From NCBI GenBank assembly GCA_031002005.1, contig CM061919.1, forward strand, positions 175,877,121-175,941,120: DNA of 64,000 nt, given 5' to 3'. The notes under the pieces are model-generated. The model had not been told where the DNA came from, made no database searches, and saw nothing but the letters and a program-made list of their open reading frames with translations. The DNA comes from Vandiemenella viatica (Eukaryota > Arthropoda > Insecta > Orthoptera > Morabidae). Both the position numbers and the translations under genes were made by a program. Within the stretch, counting starts at the first letter, position 1. The number at the start of each line of letters is the position of its first letter. Below are positions 43,459 to 54,585 of the stretch, piece by piece.

Positions 43459-44985
43459 ATATCATGTTCAATTACATTTCACTGGGTGAGGCTATTGACT
43501 AAAACTATCCATCTTCCTCTGTGCATTCTAAATCCTCCCTTTCACTATTTCCCATTTGCAGCCTTTGTTTTCAATCTCTTGTCTAACACAATTTCTCCAG
43601 CATAGATCTCATCTTCTATAGTCCCTTTATTTTAAGTAGATGACTCAAGGTCATTCTTCTTAATACGCTCTCCGCTGAACTTATCCCTACGTGCGCAGGG
43701 GAACACCCGATAACGCCATCGTGCATTCGCAGTCTTCTGCAAACGCTCTTGCATAAGTCAAGGCAGCGGTCAGCTTCGAGAGGTAGGTAACGAGAAAAGG
43801 GGGGGGGGTGATATGAAGCGCGGAATTAGAGGCGACATGATGTTGAACCGCGTATTCAGAGTGCACAGACCCTACAACGTTTCGTCTACCTTGGAAATTG
43901 CTTAGAGCCATCCATCCTGAGGCAGATGGAAAGTTCTCAAAAATATTTCAGTGGAGGCAGCATACAGATTATGTCAAACTAACTCACGAGTTGTTTTGCG
44001 AATGCTCATTCTTTTTTGGATCTGTGGAGTATGGTGTGCTGGAGCCCATTCTGAAAGTTGGTAGTCGTTGCATAGAGCGGCAGGTGATTCCACGTTAAAA
44101 GTCGGAGAGGCGCAGTTTGCCAGGAGGAGGCTGCGGTAATGAGTTGGCCTCCACGAGGAGCAATTACTGGCGGCGGCAGTTCACTTGGGTAGTGGCCCTC
44201 GACGGCTACCTCGCGATGTCTGCAGCCGCGCCGCGCCGTTCCGCTCTGCTTGCGCTCAAATAATGAAATACACGCCGCGGTGCTTCATCAGCAGCTGCCC
44301 TCGCCGAAGAAAATGAAGAGGCAGAGAGCTTCGTAGCCGGAGAGGACACGCCGTAAAATTAAGGAAGAGAGTAAAGTAATGCAGGACTTTGTGCGTTGCG
44401 TGAAAGCGTCTTGTCCAGTATGTGTCTTGCATATAAGAAGTCAAAAACGTTTATTGAGGATAGTGGGCTAGGATTCACGTAGACTAAAGATATTAATGAG
44501 TGTTGAGATATAAGTTGTGTCGAAAACTTCACACAAAATTCGGAAATACATAATGAAACATGCCACAGTTACCTTCTGGCAAGGAATAAAAAATATCTCG
44601 TAAATGTAACAGACGCCCAATTTGAAATTATTAGTACCAGTTCGAAAAGTTCTCGACTGGGGATGCCTATTATTGAAAGACGTAATGTTAAATTTGCGTA
44701 ATGTCTCGGGAAATTTCAATTTTCCTGTAGAGAATGAAGGCCACATAATTTTCGTTGTTTGCCGCTCGGTTCGCCTTCCATTGCCGTTTTGCGAGAACGT
44801 TTCGGTTAGAGTTGTAGTTCTCTCGCGTTGAAATAGAGTCAAGATTAAATGTGCCAGCCGAAATGATTTAAGTTAATTAAACATTGTTAAGAGAATGTGA
44901 GTCGTGAGTTTAACTAATTTGGATGAGCAGTACAAGCCTCACCCCAGATCAAGAGGTAGGCTCTATCAATCTCCCTTAGCCCTTA
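43459..44985. other. no gene recognised; GC-rich patch 44100-44300
   Basis: A G run lies at 43799-43808. The GC- and CpG-rich patch at about 44100-44300 is open in short frames only. ORFs on opposite strands at 44468-44842 overlap and have no domain. Confidence 0.4.
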
Positions 44986-44993
44986 GGTTAAGG
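44986..44993. repeat. hAT target-site duplication, left
   Basis: The octamer GGTTAAGG directly abuts the left terminus and is identical to 47407-47414. Perfect identity suggests a fairly recent insertion. Confidence 0.9.
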
Positions 44994-45429
44994 CAGTGAT
45001 GGGGAAAGTACGGCCCGCGGGCCAAGTCCGGCCCTTCGGGCTAGTCAATCCGGCCCGCGACATGGTTTCGAATAACCCCTACAATTACACATAGGACAAA
45101 ATGTATTTTCTGCGTAGCTAGAATAGAATGTTTCCTTCTTATTGCGTTTTCAGTACGGTATCATCGCGTCTAATATTAACTGAGTTTGCGTAGTGACGTA
45201 GTATATGTCTGTAGATCAGTAGCATGGCGATGTGGAGTACAATGAGCCTGTTGCTCGGCTAAGTTCGGAAGGACTCGGGCGCTACCATTGTCGTTTAGTC
45301 TGTTCTCAAGGTCAGTGCAGTTCGGACAGTCGCGTAATCAGTGCTGCAGCTGTGTGTCTGGCTTGTGTTTCTATAGTTTTCCTTTGTTGCTATTGTTGCT
45401 ATTGTTTTTTTACATTTTTGATCGTTACA

Positions 45430-47234
45430 ATGGCATATAAAAAGCGTAAAGTTGATTCAGAATGTCGTGTTTTTAAATCTGAGTGGACTTGGAAATACTT
45501 TTTCACGCCTATTAAGGATAAATCTGTGTGCCTCATTTGCAATGAAGCTGTAGCCGTATTCAAGGAATTCAACCTCTCACGTCACTTTATGACAAAACAT
45601 AACAACGCCACTTATGAATCTATGACCGAAGAAGATCGGAAGCAAAAAGCAGGAGCTCTAAGTAAAAAACTGTCAGGTCAGCAAAATATTTTTAAGAAAC
45701 AAAGTTGTTCTCAAAAGCTAGCTACACATGCTAGTTACGTTGTAGCATAAAATATTGCAAAAAGTAACAAAGCATTGTCTGACGGCGAATTTGTTAAAAC
45801 TTGTATGCTCCAAGTATGTGACATTTTGTGTCCTGACAAAACAAAGGATTTTGAGACAGTAAGTTTGTCTCGAACAACAATTACTTTTAGAATTGAAGTG
45901 TAATTGATAAGCAGTTTGTCTCACAACTAGAGTCAAAGATAAGGGAGTTTAAATTCTGTTCTTTTGCGTTGGATGAAAGTACGGACATAACTGACACAGC
46001 TCAGATACTGATATTTATAAGAGGTATTGATGACAACTTTTGTGTTAGCGAAGAATTAGCTTGCATGCGTTCACTAAAGGGAACGACAAAAGGATCAGAC
46101 ATTTTTCAAGAATTTCAAGAAACTATCACGTCTTTGAAAGTACCTTTGATTAATATTTGTAACATTACAATTGATGTAGCACCGAATATGATAGGAACGA
46201 AATCTGGTTTTGTAGGCATGTTTAACGAATCATTTCCTGGGAACGAAGTTCTGTTTTTTCATTGTGTCATACATCAAGAACCTCCGTGTAAATCTGCTCT
46301 AGACATAAAACATGTGCTTGATGCTGTTTTTAAGCTTGTTAATAGCAGTCGTTCTCGAGCACTCAACCATAGACAATTTCGAGAGTTTCTTGACTCATTG
46401 CAATCTGAATATTCTGATGTACTTTACTACACTAAAGTAAGGTGGCTCAGTGCAGGACGGATTTTCGAACGAGTTTGGGCTCTAAAAGACGAAATAATCT
46501 CTTTCATGGAAGAAAAAGGAATGGACGAGTGTGAACATTTGAAAGATATTGTATGGCTTTCGGACTTTGCATTTTTTACAGATCTTCTCAGTCACATCAA
46601 TAAATTGAACCTTAATCAATTAATCCATGATAGTTGGAGTCATATCAAGGGTTTCAAAATGCAATTGAATCTATTCTCCAAACAACTAGTCAAGAAAGAC
46701 TTTACTCATTTTCCAAGACTAAAGACTGTTGCAGTTAGGGAAGACAAACTTAGGAGCTATGAGAAAAGCTTGAAATGTCTTCATGAAGAATTTGAACGAA
46801 GATTCCAAGACTTCAAAGTTATCGAACATGACCTGGACATTTTTAGCATGCCATTTAATCTGTATTGTGAATCAGTCAAACCAGAATTGCAGCTCGAACT
46901 GATTGAGTTGCAATGTAATACTGAATTGAAGCAACTATTTCTCAACGTTTCTAAAATTGAGTTCTACAAGGCTCTGTCAAAATCAAGTTTCCCAAACCTG
47001 AAATCTCACGCTCAGAAGATAATTGCGATGTTTGCATCTTCCTACCTGTGTGAACAGGCGTTTTCTACTATGAAGCTTCGCAGAAACAGCGTTAGAAACC
47101 GATTGACTGATCACCATTTAGCTTCACTACTGCGAATCAGCTCATCCCAGTTTCTACCAGATTATGAACAACTTTTAGAAGCTCAGTCACAGTTTCATCT
47201 ATCACATGCACCTTCCTACTCTCAATTTTTGTAA
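45430..47234 (+). pseudogene. hAT transposase (GTF2IRD2/Charlie-like), broken
   Basis: Start chosen at 45430 (MAYKKRKV); the frame is open upstream, but those residues look non-coding. The first part (106 codons) holds a BED-type zinc finger: CLIC at about residues 35-38, then the H-x(4)-H pair (HFMTKH). A stop at 45748-45750 interrupts it, and a frameshift near 45890-45905 follows. From 45969 a 421-aa frame contains the catalytic-domain start LDESTD, FFHCVIHQE, and the C-terminal dimerisation region with SSYLCEQAFSTMKLRRN. Family members run about 600 residues, which matches the summed length. A working enzyme would cut and paste the element in the nucleus. This copy cannot make it. Confidence 0.9.
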
Positions 47235-47299
47235 CTTTTTTCTAAGTTTTTTTACCATTGTTGCAAATAATATAAGTTGTGTGTGATGTAAAAATCAAA

Positions 47300-47341
47300 A
47301 ATAAAGTTTATCACACACACAAAAAAAAAAAAAAAAAAAAA
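47300..47341 (+). other. AATAAA signal and 21-base A tract inside the hAT
   Basis: AATAAA at 47300-47305 is followed 15 bp later by an A tract (47321-47341), directly before the right subterminal CCGGCCCG. It may be a simple repeat or the imprint of a polyadenylated transcript end. Confidence 0.7.
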
Positions 47342-47499
47342 TCCGGCCCGCCGAGATAATTTTTTATTTTATGTGGCCCTCCCCTTAAAAAGTTTGCCCA
47401 TCACTGGGTTAAGGGATTCTTGTCAGAAGTACATGCCGTCTTGGCATTGCCTTCGTTTATTTGCTGTTTTCGTGTAAGTGCTTGTTTTACTTTTTATAT

Positions 47500-48897
47500 T
47501 TTTCATTTCTGTTGAGCCTTTTATTTTTATTTATTCATTTTATATATTTTTATTATTTTTTTGATTTTTTTTGTATTTTTTTGTATTTTTTAAATTTTGT
47601 TTAGTTTAATTTAATTTTACAATGTAGATGTATCCGTTTCGCACTGTATTTATCTTTTTCTCACTAGTTTTCTTCTGTCAGCAGCTGGAGTGGTCTTCTA
47701 TGTGGACCCTCATATATGTCGTAGTGCCCTAGAGAGCGAATAAGGTGGTTGTCGCTCTCCTCAGTTTTTTGGTAAAAATGTCTTGCTATTTTTTTATACC
47801 TATCCCAAAGTTTCGGGATCCCCGCTGTCTCGTGGAGGATGTCTGTCGGGAATCTCATTTGCAGGTGGAGTGCTCTCTTCAGCGCCTTGTTTTGCATTCT
47901 CTGCAGCTTCTCAATATGCGTTCTTGCGGCATATCCCCATACAAGGGATGCATATTCCATAATCGGACGCACCAGTGCTTGATATAATTGGAGGCCGCAT
48001 CTGGGTGGTAGTGTGCTACTGTAATTCAACACTGGATAAAGTTGCCCCAGTCGTTGAAGAACTCTGCGCCTGACGTCTTCGAAGTGCGGCTTTCATGTTA
48101 GTTTCGTATCTAGGGTCACCCCAAGATACTTTGCCGTGGTCACCAAGGGGATTCTCTCCCCGAAGAGCCTCAGCATCGGTCGTGGTGGCTTACGCTTCCG
48201 CGTCAACATGATGACCTGGCTCTTCGATGCGTTGATCTTAATTCTCCACTTGGTGGCCCACTCCTCGACGTCTTTCAGCACTGCTCGGAGGCGACGTCCC
48301 ACGAGGATACGGCAGCGGGACGTAGTGAAGATCGCCGTGTCGTCGGCGTATAATGCCATCTTGGTTTGTTGACCCATCGGAATATCCGCTGTGTACAGCG
48401 TGTAGAGCACTGGGCCCAGCACACTGCCTTGAGGTACCCCGGCGCGGTTGGGTCTTGTTGTTGATTTCGCGTCGCCTATTTTCACCATAAAAGTTCTTTG
48501 CTGGAGATAGCTCTTCAATATCAGTAGATATGGTCCTGGAACTCCAAGTGTGGCCATTTTGTAGAGTAGCCCACCGTGCCACACGGAATCAAAGGCCTTC
48601 GCCACGTCGAGGAGGACCACGCCGCAGTGCTCTCGTGCGTTGAATGCTGCGGTTGCTTCGTCGACGACCCTCAGCAGTTGGTGCGTGGTTGAATGGCCAG
48701 GTCGGAAACCGTGCTGCTCTGCTGGTATCATACCTCCGTCGCGGATGTGCACCTGCAGTTGCTTGAGTAGCAGCCTCTCAAACAGTTCGCTGAGATTAGG
48801 TAGGAGGCTGATTGGTCTATAGTTCTGCGGGTCAGCTGCGTTTTTGCCAGGCTGAGGAATCGGGATGATCACCGCTCTTTTCCACGCTGCCGGGGCC
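47500..48897 (-). mobile_element. Jockey-like LINE, 5' truncated, minus strand
   Basis: Reading leftwards, the element starts inside the reverse transcriptase gene near 48897, runs through the end of its ORF at 47664, and then through an A-rich stretch (T-rich on plus, about 47510-47625) that may be its tail. The endonuclease and gag-like ORF are absent. Its 3' end lies close to the hAT insertion. No target duplication was found. Confidence 0.8.
47664..48896 (-). pseudogene. reverse transcriptase of a Jockey-like LINE, one stop
   Basis: The minus-strand frame runs from about 48896 to 47664 with a single TGA at 48093-48095, in place of a TGG Trp codon judging from the context KLT-stop-KPHFEDV. 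RT signatures in order (residues counted from the M at 48926) are NYRPISLLP (35-43), GFRPGHST (73-80), LDVAKAFDSVWH (106-117), AGVPQGSVLGP (162-172), the catalytic YADD (193-196) and KYLGVTLD (267-274). After the stop come ALVRPIMEYASLVWG and QRMQNKALK, typical of the RT C-terminal region. The first 10 residues (MCVFFCFVFL) come from flanking T-rich DNA, so there is no true start. The enzyme would copy LINE RNA into DNA at the target. Confidence 0.93.
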
Positions 48898-49514
48898 AAA
48901 AAAACAAAACAAAAAAAAACACACACACAGTTAGAGGTTGGCTGCCGAAGTAAGTGACGAGTCTTTCAACCGAGGTAACTTCCTTGCTACCTCATTGTGC
49001 AGATCTCAAATGTTACTTACTACGTAGGGGACAAGTATTTTATTGAATCGTCTCTTCTGTAATGACCACTCCGTCCACTCGCTCAAAACTCCAACAACAA
49101 TAAACCCTCCTCCTGCACCATAGTTTTGGTCAGATGTCTCTTTCCTTCTCGTGATTGGAGAGGATGCTGGTTGAAATCATTAAATAAGTTCATGCCATTA
49201 TTTACTGTATGGTGGGGTTTGCATTACGTCGTTTCCTGCTAAGTCCACCCAGGCCTGCTAAATTCTCTGGATCTCCCGACTTCGTACAGGGACGGTATGA
49301 AGTGAATTATCGTTTAGACACGTGCTCAGCGTCTTTTTAGACTGCTTGTTTAATGTCTGAATTATTTTAACTCTGATTTATGCACTCTCTCTCTTAACCA
49401 AATATTTTCTATTAAATTCCTTGTGATTCGGCAAGTTTTTCTAAGAAAGACGAAGTCTGATCATATTACAACAAGTAGAGAGTTTCACTTCCTCAACCAG
49501 GTCTGTTTATTCAA
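48898..49514. other. no gene recognised; A/CA-rich junction
   Basis: An A-rich then CA-repeat stretch (48898-48930) adjoins the truncated 5' end of the LINE. Nothing else is recognisable. Confidence 0.4.
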
Positions 49515-49710
49515 GGATCAGCGATTAACGATTGAGCCCGGAATTGTGAAAAGCTGGTCCATCCTTCAAGGTTTCGGTTTTCCTTTAAATCACTCCTGGA
49601 TGATTTCATCATAAACACCGCGTCGAACTTCCTTTCCGACCGTTGTCCAGAATCTTTTGCTCGCTGTAATATCTTCGTTGTCCACCAGCCGAAAAGCAAT
49701 AATAAAAAGA
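49515..49710 (+). repeat. SINE-A copy 14, strongly decayed
   Basis: Weak landmarks occur in order: CAGCGATTAACG, GGTTTCGGTTTTCC, AATCACTCC, GAACTTCCTTTCCG, TTGTCC and AAGCAATAATAAAAA. The B box and the 3' hairpin are not preserved. The assignment rests on order and spacing rather than high identity. Confidence 0.45.
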
Positions 49711-50303
49711 TATTGGATGTCCTATAGTCTGTTGCATTTGTGTTGGGTGTGTTCTAAAGTAATAATGGTGTAGATAGTTACTAACAGGAATTGTCAAAAT
49801 TATTGTTTCCCATCTTCAGTGAATGTGCAACGGACTTTACTCTTCCACGGTTTTTTGCGGCGTCATTTCTTCTGAACACCTGTACGTTACTCTGTGCTTG
49901 AAAATTAAATACATTGTAGCAAGCGACCATTAGGCTGTTTGCTGCAGTTGGCGACCCTGAGTGAACGGTGCTGAAGCGTGATGTTTACTATGACGGCGCA
50001 TGTTTTGCAGAGCGGTTGCAATATTTAAGTCTAAGGTCGTGTGCGAGAGAAACTACATCGCAACCGTGGCAAATGTTGTTGCCCTGATTGTCTCGGCCGT
50101 GTCTGGAGGCCAAGGCGGGAGGGACTATGCCATCGGCCTCAATTCTATTCGTGGCGCGACGGCGGTCTGGGCACCTAGGCCCCTCGTCCTGCAGTCCACA
50201 ATTTTCAATCAATGGTTTGAGCGTATTGTGATATAATCCAGCTCTCAAGTCTTACGTATCTCCAATTTTTTCCCATTTATTTCCTTTTCTTTTTAACGTT
50301 ACG
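49711..50303. other. no gene recognised
   Basis: Opposed ORFs at 49988-50248 overlap fully and lack motifs. The patch 50080-50200 is GC-rich. Confidence 0.4.
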
Positions 50304-50415
50304 TTCCTTCAAAAGACCATGGCTGAATTGCTTTCCGTTCCTGGCCTCTAATCTTTTCTCGCCTTTAATGACTCCGACATCGACTAGGAGTAAATCCATA
50401 AGGAAAAATAAAGGC
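50304..50415 (+). repeat. SINE-A copy 15, 5' truncated
   Basis: It begins in the body (GTTCCTTCAAAAGACCATGG) and continues through TTCTCGCCTTTAATGAC and CGACATCGAC to AAATCCATAAGG with an A-rich tail. Head and promoter boxes are absent. Confidence 0.8.
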
Positions 50416-51199
50416 ATCTACTTCGTTTGTTTGTCATTAAATAATTCTGTATTAGGTTATAACATGACGAAATTCGTCAATTTTGCTTCATATAACCATA
50501 TCTCTGTGAATCTTATATGGATTGATATTGGTTACGCTTGAGTTACTGATGGTACGTAAAATTTCAAAAAGTAGTAATCACTTCTGAATCACAACAGCTT
50601 GATACATAAACAATTCATTATTAAAAGAGTCATTGTGTCCTTTAGAAAATCGAACGCGAGACTATAGCACCAGCGTTCTGAGCGTTACCTTAGCTAATCC
50701 ATTATCTGGACTGTAGGTAGTGGAAGCCACCGTACATGTTTGTCGGTGAGTTTTGTCATCGGCACTTCGTTTTTGAAATGTTTGTTTCTCATGTGGATAA
50801 ACACTCTTCCTGTGTTTGGCCGCAGTTTTATGTAAGGCCTCCTAAGAGTGACACATGGGATGAATTGCGAACTAATATTTCCTTTCTCTGATATTTGTGA
50901 ATGTGAGATCCAGATTCCCATGCTTTATAGTACCGTCTGTATGTTATGTTTTCTCAGCATTACTTGAAGTTTATTCTTTACTTATTTGTTGTTATAATCG
51001 AGTGTGAATTTTGGGTTAACTTTTAAAAATATTCGTTGACCTATATAACTTCTGGATTCATTAATATTTTGAGGATTTGGAGAAAATAGTGAATGATAAT
51101 ATTGTTCATTACAACGCGGTTCATACCTGTTGTTTTTGTATTTTTGGACTTATTCAGTTCACAGACCAATAACAACATGCAGCCACTGATGGTGATAAG
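50416..51199. other. no gene recognised
   Basis: AT-rich, with a minus-strand ORF at 50694-50921 lacking motifs. Confidence 0.4.
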
Positions 51200-51418
51200 T
51201 AAACGGTAACGTTCAGCTATGGTATTCGGGTGGACGCGAGTTCGATACTACTTCCGACCTTACAGATTTTCGTTTTCCATGGTTTCCTGCAGGACGATAC
51301 CAGAATTGTTCCTTTAAAAAGGCAAGACTGCTTTCTTTTCCGTTTCTTATTCACTTCCACATTTCTCTCCCCGCTCTAATGACCTCATCGTTGACCAGTA
51401 AAATCCTATTAAAAATTA
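51200..51418 (+). repeat. SINE-A copy 16, decayed
   Basis: GGTAACGTTCAGC, TATTCGGGTGGACGCGAGTTCG, TTCGTTTTCCATGGTTTCC, AATTGTTCCTTTAAAAAGGC and GCTCTAATGACCTC appear in the expected order. The A box is poor and the tail is shortened. Confidence 0.7.
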
Positions 51419-52300
51419 TTTTAGCCTCAGTGCTGCATCGTTTTACTACCTTTCAACACTGTATGGCATCCGCTTTAGGGAAACAAGAGTCAATATTGTG
51501 CTGTTTCTATGTTTTGTAGTGAATTAGAACATTATTTGTCTACTACATACCGGTGAAAGAGGGAGCCAAAAGAATTGTTTAATACTCGTATGACAAATTC
51601 ATCATGCGACCGGTTCATTAAAATATGATATCTGGCCACGTAATGAGGTCTTACTGCAATTACTTTAAAGAAATAATTGAACGAACTTGTAGTAGCTGCA
51701 CAAATTAGTAATAACTAATTCCAATGTACACTAAACAACATATATGATCCGCCGGAAAAGTTGGGAAACTTTAAGTATTGCAATGTTTTCCTCTTACCGC
51801 AGACGCTTCTCAGTTTTAAAGTGGTTCACTTGAAAATCCCTGCAACGAATCTACTGTTCTTGCCATGAACGTAAATATTTTTTGGGCTTTTCTACCTTCT
51901 TTGACGTTTGTTTCGAAAACGAATAGTAATCTGTTTTTTCTACGTTGGCTAAATATGTAAGTTGGGGTACAAGAGGCTTCCTGTAATTTACAAAAATTGT
52001 TTTCAGCGGTGGCGAGCTGGGTGGAAATCATCTATTGTAACTCCACAAACAAAACCAACTGCTTTGTAGATATACACAATTTACTAGAGTTTAGCGCAAA
52101 TTCAAACATTGATAGCAACCATGCAATTTAAAATCTATATCAGGACAGAGCACGAAAATAAGTTAAATAATATTTTGAATTAAATAAGTGCCTTTTCAGT
52201 AAACTGTTGATACAAAACTGTATTTTGGAATATTGCCGAGACATATGTCTTAGCGCAAAGACATTTATTGAGGGGGGGGGGAAATCCCAATTTTGATTTC
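51419..52300. other. no gene recognised
   Basis: AT-rich. A 10-base G run lies near 52272. No supportable element. Confidence 0.4.
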
Positions 52301-52312
52301 AGTAGTTTTCAT

Positions 52313-52448
52313 CCCAAAACACTCCAGGCAAATGCCGGGATGCTTCCTTCAAAAGGCCATGGCCTAATTCCTTCCCATTCCTTGCCCCCCATCCTTTCCC
52401 GTCTCTAAAGACCTCGCTGTTAGAGAGACGTTAAGCAGATAAAAAAAA
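52313..52448 (+). repeat. SINE-A copy 17, 5' truncated, second subfamily
   Basis: The copy starts in the body and ends GAGAGACGTTAAGCAGAT plus an A-run. It has the subfamily end found at 42.2-42.4 kb, with 3' hairpin CGTCTC/GAGACG. The 12-bp duplication AGTAGTTTTCAT flanks it at 52301-52312 and 52449-52460. The duplication shows that truncation happened during insertion and not by later deletion. Confidence 0.9.
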
Positions 52449-52534
52449 AGTAGTTTTCATAAATCGGTAACCCAGATGTCTAAATCATTCCTCACAAGAG
52501 AATTGCCGGATTACTTCCAATTTCATTCCAAACA

Positions 52535-52834
52535 TTGAAGAGAAGCCTCACTGTAAACACTGAAATTTCGACATACCTACCAATAGTAAACAACCTCCAT
52601 CACCGCACTGATTTCACAAACCGAAATACTACTATTACAGCTGTCACCACCTCTTATAGACCACCAGTATCGCGACCTTCAGCGCAACAAGCATCACCGT
52701 GTCTGACATCATCAACAGCCACCACCACAGGTACGAAACCAGCAAAAACCATTAACACCACCACGTCATTCTTAACTGGCTCATCGCGGACGAAGGGAAT
52801 AAGATGTTATTTTGCTTTCGAAATAATTAATTAA
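52535..52834 (+). other. 99-aa Thr/Ser-rich ORF, doubtful
   Basis: The predicted product is low in complexity in its middle (many Thr, Ser and Pro) and shows no domain, signal peptide or neighbouring exon. It could be a fragment of a mucin-like exon or simply CA-rich DNA open by chance. Confidence 0.12.
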
Positions 52835-53159
52835 TGTCTGGATCGAGCAAGTAGCTGTTGTGTAATCGCTGTCGGATGAAACGGCATGTAGTGGTGTGGG
52901 TCGACTGTCTGGAGGTCCCCCGACTCTCCATGACCTGGATACTGCTGCCCCAGCCAGCCAGCTCAGCGGAAATAGCTTCTACTGGCGCAAAAACATTCGA
53001 GTTCGACAACCAGTGCATTGTTTTGGAAATAAAAACATTAGCTGGAATGTTTTCTTGTTTCAAACTGTGGCGGCTTTGAAATCTAATTCGTAATTTTTCA
53101 TAGTTTAAATATATATATATAGCTGCGCTAGGTGAGATACATATCATGTTTTTGTGTAG

Positions 53160-53232
53160 CCACGTGGCGTACCCAGTTGGTAGAGCGCCAGACTACCACC
53201 TGGACTACTGGGGTTCGATCCCCGTTAAAGCT
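53160..53232 (+). repeat. tRNA-like sequence (SINE head or tRNA pseudogene)
   Basis: The box-A-like CCAGTTGGTAGAGCGCC and box-B-like GGGGTTCGATCCCC are both good, and the T stem GGGG/CCCC is perfect. The anticodon arm CCAG/CTGG encloses an 8-nt loop and the acceptor stem does not pair, so it is not a normal tRNA gene. It may head a SINE that runs to about 53280. Confidence 0.5.
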
Positions 53233-53504
53233 AAGTTGTGAACTGTGAGTTCCAGTCGGTTCCCCAGTCTGCTCTCTAAAGAAGGTAAGTAAAATCATGA
53301 ATGGAAAATAAGGAGCTCTACCTTCGCGAATCTCACCCAGTGGGTTTAAGAGGCTTTGGCGGGAATTTCACCTTTTTTCACATGTCTAAACTGAACACAA
53401 AATAGAGCATGTTTGATCCCCCCCCCCCTCCAAAAAAATGCAATTTTTATTGTGAGTTGCGGCATTTTAATCAAATTCAAAGTATCGATTACCATGGAAG
53501 AGCG

Positions 53505-53673
53505 GCGACTTTTGGACGTGGAGGGACGCTGGTTCGATCGTGTCCGGCCATCTACCTTTCTGTTCCGATCTCCCTTAAACATTCCAGCCGATTGTTGGGA
53601 AGGTTCCTTTTCATCTTTGCCTGCTATTATATCCCGGTTGTATCGATCCCTATTCTTAAAAAAAAAAAAAAAA
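53505..53673 (+). repeat. SINE-like sequence with A tail
   Basis: GGACGCTGGTTCGATCGTGTCCGGCC, ACATTCCAGCCGA and GGGAAGGTTCC resemble SINE-A landmarks in order, and a 16-base A run closes it (53658-53673). It may be a diverged relative of SINE-A with another 3' end. Confidence 0.45.
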
Positions 53674-53889
53674 GTCCGGAAGGTGTGTGTGTGTCTGAGA
53701 ATTAAGTATATCCATGCTAGTACATTTCAGCGTGGAAAATAGCCGAAAGTTGCTAGGAGCCGCGATGTAGATCAGGTAATCTGGGGTTCTACAGACATGC
53801 CCGTTACGGATAAGTAAAATTTCGGCGTCGATAACGTAGACACCCTGCCTCCAGGTCCCTCCCCCGCTTCTTTCATTACTCATCAGAAA

Positions 53890-54065
53890 AGCTAACTATG
53901 TAAATCCACAACCCGAAGGTTGGTTGGATCCTCCGGAAGGAAACATCCTCCTATGCCATTGTGTCTGAGGTAGGACGGCCAGTTCTTTCCGCTGGGACCT
54001 ACTATTTAATGTGGAATCCGAATCACGGAACGAACTCTTATAAATTCCTGAGCTGCCAGACCATT
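53890..54065 (-). repeat. SINE-B copy 3, minus strand
   Basis: The left part GGTTGGTTGGATCCTCC, CATTGTGTCTGAGGTAGGA and TAATGTGGAATCCGAATCACGG align with the copy at 42.9-43.1 kb. The head side reads TGAGCTGCCAGACCA, and the B box is lost. Confidence 0.6.
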
Positions 54066-54585
54066 AGTACTCATTCATAATGGTATGTTATTTGTGGCGT
54101 TGTAATGTTTGTCGACATGGTAATATTTCGAGCTCAGGATGGGAAGAAATTGGCCATTCTATCTGAGCCGCTTTCGCTGGGTATAAATAACAAAAATTTG
54201 GATATTCTGATGAGGATTTGAATCCAGAGTCCTTCCAGGTATGTGGCTCTACGTTGTGGGTCTTCTAACCAGCAGACGCCATTTTATTATGTTACGTGAT
54301 GGGCACCCCTGCGGCAGCTGTCTGGGTGGCTGAGAGTGTCTACAGCGCCAGACACCACCTGCCACCGCCGCCCGGCCTCCAGACACAATCCCAGCTGTGA
54401 TGGATACAATCCAGGCTCACGCTGTTGGGGGTTTCGACTCGTGCCGCAGCAGACAGACAAGCCGACGGGGTTTGGATGTAATAAGCTCCTTAGTAGCGCT
54501 TCCGAATCTCGAAGAATACGCGTTTAGAGATATTTTACTCGACACCATAACATTCAGTTACCGTAGTGTATTACGCTAACAGGTA
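54066..54585. other. no gene recognised; GC-rich patch
   Basis: The part at 54300-54480 is GC-rich with two overlapping frames (54336-54579) and no known domain. Confidence 0.35.

Larger units (their letters stand above)
44994..47406 (+). mobile_element. complete hAT transposon, 2413 bp
   Basis: The terminal inverted repeats begin CAGTGATGGGGAAAGT at the left and, read inward from the right, CAGTGATGGGCAAACT. A perfect 8-bp duplication, GGTTAAGG, flanks the element (44986-44993 and 47407-47414). Both ends carry subterminal CGGCCCG repeats, likely transposase binding sites. The internal gene is a hAT transposase with one stop and one frameshift, so the element is non-autonomous now but could still be mobilised in trans. 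Its ends and its protein place it near the Charlie-like hATs that gave rise to vertebrate GTF2IRD2-type genes. Confidence 0.92.

Noticed and set aside
49805..49825. Minus-strand CTGAAGATGG next to GAAAC
   Set aside because: There is no room for a stem II between core and GAAA.
53160..53232. Intact tRNA gene
   Set aside because: The T arm is fine but the acceptor stem does not pair and the anticodon loop has eight bases, so it is listed only as tRNA-like.
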